The notes under the pieces are model-generated. The model did no database searches, was not told where the DNA came from, and saw nothing but the letters and a program-made list of their open reading frames with translations. Of a DNA stretch of 11,439 bases, positions 6,823 to 11,439 are shown in pieces. Source of the DNA: Thermoanaerobacterium sp. Lineage in GTDB: Bacteria > Bacillota > Thermoanaerobacteria > Thermoanaerobacterales > Thermoanaerobacteraceae. Location: NCBI GenBank assembly GCA_029960905.1, contig JASBVU010000025.1:1-11439 (forward strand), written 5' to 3'. Position numbers and translations under genes: made by a program. Position 1 is the stretch's first letter. Each line of letters opens with the position of its first letter.

Positions 6823-7343
6823 TCATTTGTAGACATAGTTAAAAAAGATATAAATATATGGAGATACAAATAAAATGCTATCGAATCTATCTAACCACCA
6901 TGACCAGGGATAATCTTGCTAAAATCTTTTGTATTGCAATTTCGCTTTATCAATGAAGCAAAAAGATCACCTATCTGAACTACTAGACTTCCGGTAATGC
7001 TTAAAGCAATTATGTAAAAAATATTTATCTGCAATTTTTCTTTAAATAGATATGCAAAAATAAGACAACCTATCAGCGAGCCAGTTATACCACCTAAAGA
7101 ACCTTCCCAAGTCTTATTGGGGCTTATTGTAAGACATAATTTTCTTTTACCCATACGCTTTCCTACAAAATATGCAAAAGTATCTGTTAACCATGATATG
7201 ATAAATATAAGCCATACCAACAAATACCCATTATTAATATCTCTTATTTGCTAAAAATATCCTTAAATACCATCCACCTGCTATCAATGCTATAAAAACC
7301 AAAGGAAGGCCAATTATTGTACTTGATATCCTTTTTTTAACAT
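6823..7343 (-). pseudogene. cdsA: Broken phosphatidate cytidylyltransferase gene (cdsA remnant)
   Basis: CdsA makes CDP-diacylglycerol, the precursor of most bacterial phospholipids. This copy is not functional as read. It keeps its Shine-Dalgarno (AAGGAG, 7352-7357) and ATG (7341-7343), but the A-run after TTA has seven bases; an eighth would restore MLKKRISTIIGLPLVFIALI. That N-terminal piece then runs straight into the C-terminal part (INNGYLLVWLIFIISW, TDTFAYFVGKRMGK, SPNKTWEGSLGG), so about 100 internal residues are missing against a usual 265-280. Finally, the CdsA signature (SLIKRNCNTKDFSKIIPGHGG) hits TAG at 6891-6893; a shift of frame recovers LDRFDSILF and a normal C-terminus ending at TGA 6823-6825. 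The signature needs two residues between HGG and DR but one is left, which fits a 4-base loss. It follows uppS by 17 bases in the usual Firmicute order. A 110-residue ORF (6891-7223) inside it is only a fragment. Confidence 0.88.
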
Positions 7344-7360
7344 AAATTCAACTCCTTAAT

Positions 7361-8062
7361 TTATATACCACCAAACCGTCTGTTTCGCTTTTGATAATCA
7401 ACTATAGCTTCTATGAGGTGATTTTTATCAAAATCAGGCCATAAAATATCAGAAAACCACAATTCTGAATATGCAGATTGCCATAACATAGAATTGCTGA
7501 TTCTCAGTTCACCGCTAGGCCTTATGATTAAATCTGGATCAGGCTGTCCTGCTGTATACAGGTTATCAGCAATAATTTGTTCATCTATGTCATTTAATTT
7601 TATTTTGCCATTTAACAATGATTTACCTATCTTTTTAACAGCATTTACTATTTCATTTCTTCCACCATAGTTTAAAGCTATGTTTAAAATAAGTCCTGTA
7701 TTATTTTTCGTTATTTCTTCTGATTCTTTAATCTTGATTTTACATTTCTCAGGTATTTTTGACAGGTCACCAATAAAATTTAATTTTACATCATTTTCAT
7801 TCAACGCATTTATTTCGCGTCCTAAATATTCTATCAACAGGTCCATTAATCCATTTACCTCTTCTGCAGGTCTCTTCCAAATCTCTGTTGAAAAAGCGTA
7901 TAAGGTCAAATATTTAATGCCAATTTCAGATGATGTTTTAACGATTCTATTTACAGTTTTCATTCCAGCTCTATGGCCAAGTGTCCTTACAAACCCTCTT
8001 CTTTTCGCCCATCTGCCATTGCCATCCATTATTATTGCCACATGCTTTGGAATATTATTCAT
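7361..8062 (-). CDS. uppS: Polyprenyl diphosphate synthase, UppS family (cis-prenyltransferase), with atypical residues
   Basis: UppS extends farnesyl diphosphate with isopentenyl units to C55 undecaprenyl diphosphate, the wall lipid carrier precursor. The 233 residues cover the full domain. They keep D13 of MDGNGRW (catalytic aspartate), H30 of [16 protein letters not shown]181 and R187 (isopentenyl phosphate binding), E200 (Mg ligand) and the final RRFGG. Three conserved places differ: FSTENW is FSTEIW (I61), RTSGE or RTGGE is RPSGE (P182), and SNF is SNS (S191). The asparagine lost at 61 contributes to activity in E. coli UppS as I remember it. The protein also lacks the longer N-terminal leader seen in Bacillus. 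ATG 8060-8062 has only a weak GGGAAAAG upstream, but translation may be coupled to the 22-codon ORF that overlaps its start. The downstream cdsA is broken. It could be a second, specialised or decaying copy. Confidence 0.88.
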   Translation of the reverse strand: MNNIPKHVAIIMDGNGRWAKRRGFVRTLGHRAGMKTVNRIVKTSSEIGIKYLTLYAFSTEIWKRPAEEVNGLMDLLIEYLGREINALNENDVKLNFIGDLSKIPEKCKIKIKESEEITKNNTGLILNIALNYGGRNEIVNAVKKIGKSLLNGKIKLNDIDEQIIADNLYTAGQPDPDLIIRPSGELRISNSMLWQSAYSELWFSDILWPDFDKNHLIEAIVDYQKRNRRFGGI

Positions 8063-8123
8063 ATCTAATTTCTTTTCCCATCTCGTGAGCAGTATTTTTT
8101 CTTCGATTTATAATAAATCTCAT
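8055..8123 (-). CDS. 22-codon leader ORF overlapping the uppS start
   Basis: ATG 8121-8123 has a perfect AAGGAGG (8131-8137) at a 7-base spacing, the best ribosome site near uppS. The ORF encodes [22 protein letters not shown] and ends at TAA 8055-8057, so it overlaps the first codons of uppS by 8 bases in another frame. I recognise no family. It may serve only to bring ribosomes to the poorly initiated uppS, or it may be the start of a lost upstream gene. An uninterrupted uppS-frame extension reaches back only to TAA at 8108-8110 and has no ATG. Confidence 0.45.
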   Translation of the reverse strand: MRFIINRRKNTAHEMGKEIRYE

Positions 8124-8153
8124 TAATTTTCCTCCTTATAACATAATTGTAAC

Positions 8154-8194
8154 AAAATTTCTAGTTAAGGTTATAAACCTCAACTAGAAATTTT
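8154..8194. terminator. Long hairpin downstream of the radical SAM gene, upstream of uppS
   Basis: AAAATTTCTAGTT (8154-8166) and AACTAGAAATTTT (8182-8194) are perfect 13-base arms. Inside them AGGTT and AACCT extend the stem after one mismatch, leaving a 3-base loop, for about 18 paired bases. The arms end in A and T runs on both strands, so it could terminate minus-strand transcription coming from 8374, though it lies 180 bases past that stop codon. It may instead be an operator or attenuator for uppS, whose leader ORF starts about 30 bases beyond. Confidence 0.6.
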
Positions 8195-8373
8195 AAACCT
8201 ATTGCTTATTTTCATTTTCTGTACTACATCAAAATAATTAACAGATTCACCTTTTTTATTTATATATATTTACTAATATTTTCAAAAACTACATCCTTCT
8301 ACTTGTCAATATTTCAATACCTAATTAATTATTAAACTTAAATTCATATTACATTACAAATATTTAATCAAGT
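8195..8373. other. AT-rich intergenic stretch between radical SAM gene and uppS hairpin
   Basis: No gene with a credible start and ribosome site is visible. A TTGACA on the minus strand (8304-8309) is a perfect -35 match, but the -10 at 17-base spacing is only TTTGAA, so a uppS promoter here is doubtful. A 28-codon open stretch on the minus strand that includes ESVNYFDVVQKMKISNRF has a protein-like look but no start; it could be debris of a lost gene. Confidence 0.35.
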
Positions 8374-9708
8374 CTATTTTTCAGCTTTCCTCTTTTTCTC
8401 CCAAATTTCATCAGCTACTTTACCCCAATTATCTGCTACTACTCTTAATTCATTATAAAGATTCTTAATGTGGGAGGCCTCACTATCTTCTGTATGTTTA
8501 GCACCTGACTCCTCAACGATCTCCAAAAGCTTTTCTGGATTGTCAATTAGAGGGCAAGGCCTTAACATGGTTTGATTAAAAGGTTGTCTCTTTCTATATG
8601 CCTTCATAATAGGAGACTGCAATGCTTCTTTTAAGCTTACTTCATTTATATTTACATTAGAATAATGGATAAATGCGCAAGGCTCTACTTCTCCCGCTGC
8701 ATTTATGTGCAAATATTTTCTGCCTCCTGCAATGCATCCACCGCTGAATTCGCCATCGTTCCAGAAATCTATGGCAAAAAGCTCTTTTGTAGCTCTTATA
8801 TAATTTATCCTTTCATACATGTACTTTCTTTGCTCTGGTGTAACCATAAATTTTACGTCGGGATCTCTACCAATAGGGATATACGTAAAATACCAGGCAA
8901 AATATGCACCCTTATCTATCATCATATCTATAAATTCATCACTAGATATTTCTTCTACATTTGTCCTGGTATATGTAGCTGAATAACCAAATAAAACTCC
9001 GTTTTCTCTCATTAGATCCATAGCTTTCATTATTTTGTCAAAAGTTCCTTCTCCACGAATAGCATCATTATTATCTTTAAATCCATTTATACTTATTGCA
9101 AAAGTAATATTACCAACTCTTTTAACTTCTTTTACCATCTCTTCATCAATAAGTGTACCATTCGTAAATAAAAGGAATACTTGGTTTTTATGTCTTTCAG
9201 AAAGTTTTACAATATCTTTCATTCTAACAGTAGGCTCTCCGCCAGATAAAACTATAAAATATATACCTAACTCTTCAGCTTCTCTGCATACTCTGTCCAT
9301 CACTTCAAAAGAAAGATTATGTGGTTTGTACTGACCAGCCCAGCATCCAACGCACCTCAGATTACAAGCTTCAGTCGGATCCATTAAAATTGCCCAAGGT
9401 ATGTTTATATCGTATTTTTCTTCAAATTCTTTTTGCTTTGGAATGCCTTTTAAATTAGCATTGACGAAAAAGTCGATTATAAATGTCTTTAAAATATTTT
9501 TGTCAATATTTTTCAATCCCTTTAAAGTAAATTTATACCAGTTGTTGTCTTTGTCATCTAAAAATCTCTTTACATTTTCTATTTGCTGTTTATGATTGGG
9601 CATTATTGCGACTTTTTTCATAAGGTTAGCTATTTTGTCTAAATTTTTTTCCGGGTCTTTCTCAACATAATCAATGATGGTACTTACAATTGGATCAACA
9701 ATGTTCAT
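8374..9708 (-). CDS. Radical SAM protein with SPASM-like C-terminus, substrate unknown
   Basis: This 444-residue protein has about 100 N-terminal helical residues, then a radical SAM barrel starting at WAILMDPTEACNLRCVGCW with the cluster motif C115-x3-C119-x2-C122, GGEP at 156-159 and SINGF near 206. After the barrel, C325 (SGGCIAGGRKYL), C344 (EVEPCAFIH) and C385 (RPCPL) could bind an auxiliary Fe-S cluster as in SPASM proteins. Related clostridial proteins beginning with a DPTxACNLxCxGCW motif are known to me only as unnamed radical SAM proteins. Neighbours upstream are a patatin-like phospholipase and a PlsC acyltransferase, so a lipid-linked role is possible but inferred. ATG 9706-9708 is preceded by TGGAGGG (9719-9725) at about ten bases. 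It probably has its own promoter inside an imperfect palindrome at 9785-9857. Confidence 0.85.
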   Translation of the reverse strand: MNIVDPIVSTIIDYVEKDPEKNLDKIANLMKKVAIMPNHKQQIENVKRFLDDKDNNWYKFTLKGLKNIDKNILKTFIIDFFVNANLKGIPKQKEFEEKYDINIPWAILMDPTEACNLRCVGCWAGQYKPHNLSFEVMDRVCREAEELGIYFIVLSGGEPTVRMKDIVKLSERHKNQVFLLFTNGTLIDEEMVKEVKRVGNITFAISINGFKDNNDAIRGEGTFDKIMKAMDLMRENGVLFGYSATYTRTNVEEISSDEFIDMMIDKGAYFAWYFTYIPIGRDPDVKFMVTPEQRKYMYERINYIRATKELFAIDFWNDGEFSGGCIAGGRKYLHINAAGEVEPCAFIHYSNVNINEVSLKEALQSPIMKAYRKRQPFNQTMLRPCPLIDNPEKLLEIVEESGAKHTEDSEASHIKNLYNELRVVADNWGKVADEIWEKKRKAEK

Positions 9709-9742
9709 TATGATTCATCCCTCCATATTTTTATTATTATTG

Positions 9743-9778
9743 CGAAACCCCAAAAAGCTTTAAAATATTGAGGCTTCA
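9743..9778 (-). promoter_or_regulatory. Stem-loop in the 5' leader of the radical SAM gene
   Basis: In the minus-strand RNA, GAAGCCUCAA (9777-9768) pairs with UUGGGGUUUC (9753-9744) over ten bases, two of them G-U pairs, with a 14-base loop; one more U-G pair at 9778/9743 may extend it. The G-U pairs become mismatches on the other strand, so the structure is complete only in this transcript. It ends about 20 bases before the ribosome site and has no T-run, so it is not an obvious terminator. Confidence 0.45.
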
Positions 9779-9784
9779 TATATA

Positions 9785-9857
9785 TTTTCAAAGGATTTCC
9801 TTTACCTTTTCAAAATTATATATCATAGAAAAATAAGTAAAGGCATCCTTATGAAAA
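9785..9857. repeat. 73-base imperfect inverted repeat containing a promoter
   Basis: The arms are TTTTCA AAGGAT-TT-CCTTTAC (9785-9805) and GTAAAGG-C-ATCCTT-A-TGAAAA (9837-9857), pairing over about 19 bases with short bulges; TTTTC (9807-9811) and GAAAA (9828-9832) can add five inner pairs. The left arm also holds a small perfect hairpin, AAAGGA-TT-TCCTTT (9790-9803). No terminal duplication or transposase is seen. It could be a regulatory site, a relic of a small mobile element or a folded leader. Confidence 0.55.
9815..9841 (-). promoter_or_regulatory. Candidate promoter of the radical SAM gene
   Basis: On the minus strand TATAAT (9815-9820) is perfect and TTTACT (9836-9841) is a 4 of 6 match to a -35 box at a short 15-base spacing. 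The -35 lies in the right arm of the 9785-9857 inverted repeat and the -10 in its central part. A start near 9808 would leave a leader of about 100 bases. Confidence 0.4.
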
Positions 9858-10023
9858 TCAAATTTAAGCAGTTAAATAATAATATCTCTATTCAGCATCT
9901 GAGATATAAAAGATAGCGTAGGTTTAAATTTAAATCGGACGTTCGTCTTAAATAAGATAAATATAAAGTTCTTATACTGATTAATCATCACAAATGTATA
10001 TGTCTTATTATCTGCTTTTTTCT

Positions 10024-10938
10024 TTATTGCTTCTCTCTATAAAATATCTCCGGTTTGCAAAAATCTTTGTATACTTCCTGAATAACAGGCTCGGCAGCTT
10101 TTAAGCCCAAATTTATGCATTTTTCCGCATGATCAAATCTATACCATCGGATACCATTTACTTTCGGTTTTATTACATAAACTTTCTTATTGAATTTTTC
10201 CCCTTCGTTATTTTCATATAAATCGTTGTTTAATAATTTCATAGTTGTTGCTGTAATAGTTATAATTTCTGGTAGTATCTTTTTTGAATTAAAGTATCTT
10301 TCAAAATATATCGTTCTACTATTGTTTTGTAAAATTCTATTGATTTTATTAACAAAATTATAAAATGACCTATTAAATATTCTGATATCAATATTTGAGC
10401 TAACATCTGAAATTATAACTATATCTGCCCCTAATTTAATAGCCAAATCTACTGCATCAAAATCAATAATTGAACCATCAACTAATTTGGTATTTTGAAA
10501 TTCTACTGGTTCAAATACAACAGGTATAGATATGCTTGCTCTTACTGCCTTTGTAACCGGCCCATTAGAAAATATTATTTCTCTGCCGCGTTTAATGTCT
10601 GTTGCTATCACATAAAGAGGTATTTTAAGTTCATTAAAATCATTTTTCATATAACTAGATAAAAATTTTTCTATTTTATCACCTTTTATAAATCCTTTTT
10701 GTGGAATATTTAAATCTAACATTTTAATAAGCTTTAAAAAATTAATATCTCTCACATCTTTAATTATCTTTTCCAAATCATTCCCTGAAGCATATATTGC
10801 GCCAATCAAAGCGCCTATACTTGTGCCTATAATAAAATCAATTGGAATATTTTCTTCTTCAAGTTTTTTCAACACGCCAATATGTGCATATCCTCTTGCA
10901 GCCCCTCCACCTAATATTAAGCCGACTTTTGGTCTCAT
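10024..10938 (-). CDS. Patatin-like phospholipase
   Basis: The 304-residue protein is a patatin-fold serine hydrolase of the RssA/YchK type, expected to release fatty acids from lipids with a Ser-Asp dyad. Visible features are the oxyanion-hole motif GGGAARG (10-16), the nucleophile elbow GTSIG with S40, the conserved RASISIP segment near 133, and the catalytic aspartate D154 in the DGS motif (DGG or DGA in many relatives). The last about 100 residues are less conserved and of unknown role. There is no signal peptide, so it is likely cytoplasmic and may work at the membrane surface. ATG 10936-10938 overlaps the stop of the upstream acyltransferase as ATGA, with GGTGA (10945-10949) six bases before it, so the two genes are translationally coupled and probably act on the same lipid pool. 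Confidence 0.93.
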   Translation of the reverse strand: MRPKVGLILGGGAARGYAHIGVLKKLEEENIPIDFIIGTSIGALIGAIYASGNDLEKIIKDVRDINFLKLIKMLDLNIPQKGFIKGDKIEKFLSSYMKNDFNELKIPLYVIATDIKRGREIIFSNGPVTKAVRASISIPVVFEPVEFQNTKLVDGSIIDFDAVDLAIKLGADIVIISDVSSNIDIRIFNRSFYNFVNKINRILQNNSRTIYFERYFNSKKILPEIITITATTMKLLNNDLYENNEGEKFNKKVYVIKPKVNGIRWYRFDHAEKCINLGLKAAEPVIQEVYKDFCKPEIFYREKQ

Positions 10939-11439
10939 TTCACATCACCAATCATCAATTTATTTAAACTATCTACAATTGAAAATGTCATGCTTTCAAT
11001 ATCATCCACGGGATATATAATGTGACCAACATTTATTATAATTCCCCCTGTACGTGGAATAATGCTTCCTTTAGGTAAAATATTTTTAGTTCCATTTATA
11101 TTAATAGGTAATACAGGTACTTTTGCTTTTACAGATAAGAATGATGCTCCAGACTTTATAGTTGCAATTTCATCTGTCTTGGACAGGCCACCTTCAGGAA
11201 AAATCATTAGAATGCCATTATTTTTTAATACATCCAATGCGTCTTTTACGGTTCTTCTTGAGCTAACTGTCTTTCTAGATGTACTTACAGGAATAGCTCT
11301 TATTTTTTTTAATACAAATCCTACAACTGGAATGTCAAATAAATATGCTGCTGAAAAAAATGTAAGTCTGTAATTAAAAGCTGCAACTGCAACAAGTCCA
11401 TCCAACATACTTGAATGATTAGCCACAATGATAAGCGGC
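10935..11439 (-). CDS. PlsC-type 1-acylglycerol-3-phosphate acyltransferase, 5' end beyond the window
   Basis: The 167 residues present belong to the PlsC/LPLAT family, which moves an acyl chain onto lysophosphatidic acid or a related acceptor at the inner membrane face. The catalytic NHxxxxD motif is seen as NHSSMLD just inside the window, followed by the acyl-acceptor region (VVGFVLKKIRAIPVST), the FPEG motif as FPEGGLS instead of the more common FPEGTRS, and the fourth block VLPININGT. The frame stays open through the window end (PLII before VANHSS), so the start lies outside; an apparent GTG start at 11424-11426 is internal, just before the catalytic motif. About 30 to 60 N-terminal residues are probably missing. 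The stop overlaps the patatin start (ATGA). Confidence 0.92.
   Translation of the reverse strand, partial: PLIIVANHSSMLDGLVAVAAFNYRLTFFSAAYLFDIPVVGFVLKKIRAIPVSTSRKTVSSRRTVKDALDVLKNNGILMIFPEGGLSKTDEIATIKSGASFLSVKAKVPVLPININGTKNILPKGSIIPRTGGIIINVGHIIYPVDDIESMTFSIVDSLNKLMIGDVK

Larger units (their letters stand above)
9709..10023. other. 315-base intergenic region between patatin gene and radical SAM gene
   Basis: No coding region is visible. From the radical SAM side it holds the leader stem-loop, the inverted repeat and the promoter described separately. Towards the patatin gene it has a weak hairpin ATATCTC/GAGATAT (9882-9888 and 9901-9907) that on the minus strand is followed by TATTATTATTT and could end the patatin transcript, a small GACG-TT-CGTC hairpin at 9938-9947, and otherwise featureless AT-rich sequence. 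Confidence 0.5.

Noticed and set aside
6891..7223. A 110-residue ORF that could be a small membrane protein gene
   Set aside because: It is the C-terminal CdsA region, begins at a TTG with no ribosome site in the middle of a conserved stretch (INNGYLLVW continues upstream) and ends at a premature TAG inside the family signature.
8195..8373. Small coding region on the minus strand with peptide ESVNYFDVVQKMKISNRF
   Set aside because: No start codon with a ribosome site, only 28 codons between stops, no recognisable family; kept only as possible gene debris.
11424..11426. GTG as the start of the PlsC gene
   Set aside because: It stands two residues before the catalytic NHSSMLD motif, the frame stays open to the window end, and the family needs more residues upstream.
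1..11439. CRISPR array, tRNA, rRNA or insertion sequence
   Set aside because: I looked for regular direct repeats, cloverleaf-like sequences and transposase motifs and saw none.

Overview
The window looks like a chromosomal stretch of a low-GC, spore-forming Firmicute of the clostridial type. The AT-rich composition, strong AAGGAGG-type ribosome binding sites, TTG and GTG starts, and two sporulation genes (sspI and bofA) all point that way. Protein style suggests a thermophilic clostridium near Thermoanaerobacterium or Thermoanaerobacter, but that placement is inference. I see no tRNA, rRNA, CRISPR array, insertion sequence or prophage gene.

Layout. Positions 1-171 hold the last 56 codons of an unidentified membrane transporter (+). 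Next come two small sporulation genes on the minus strand, sspI (200-400) and bofA (477-749), each ending in its own hairpin. uppP (892-1698, +) follows with a clear terminator. A four-gene minus-strand group runs from 5417 down to 1737: a B12-binding radical SAM protein, a glycerophosphodiester phosphodiesterase, a membrane-anchored protein of unknown function, and a macro-domain deacetylase. A Ste24-type membrane metalloprotease (5549-6775, +) diverges from this group. Then, on the minus strand, come uppS (7361-8062) with a 22-codon leader ORF, and behind it a badly damaged cdsA (6823-7343). The last third carries a radical SAM/SPASM-like protein (8374-9708), a patatin-like phospholipase (10024-10938) and a PlsC-type acyltransferase cut by the window edge; the last two overlap by ATGA.

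How the genes fit together. Most of the window concerns the cell envelope and lipids: undecaprenyl phosphate supply (UppS makes C55-PP, UppP dephosphorylates it), phospholipid synthesis and turnover (cdsA remnant, PlsC, patatin, GDPD), and membrane proteolysis (Ste24). The most unusual locus is uppS-cdsA. The cdsA copy carries at least three independent lesions, and the uppS copy has replacements at three family-conserved positions, so this looks like a decaying second copy of the standard uppS-cdsA pair. The most promising functional lead is the radical SAM gene beside the patatin-PlsC pair. It could act in lipid modification, and it has a structured upstream region with a long imperfect palindrome and a hairpin that pairs fully only in its own transcript.
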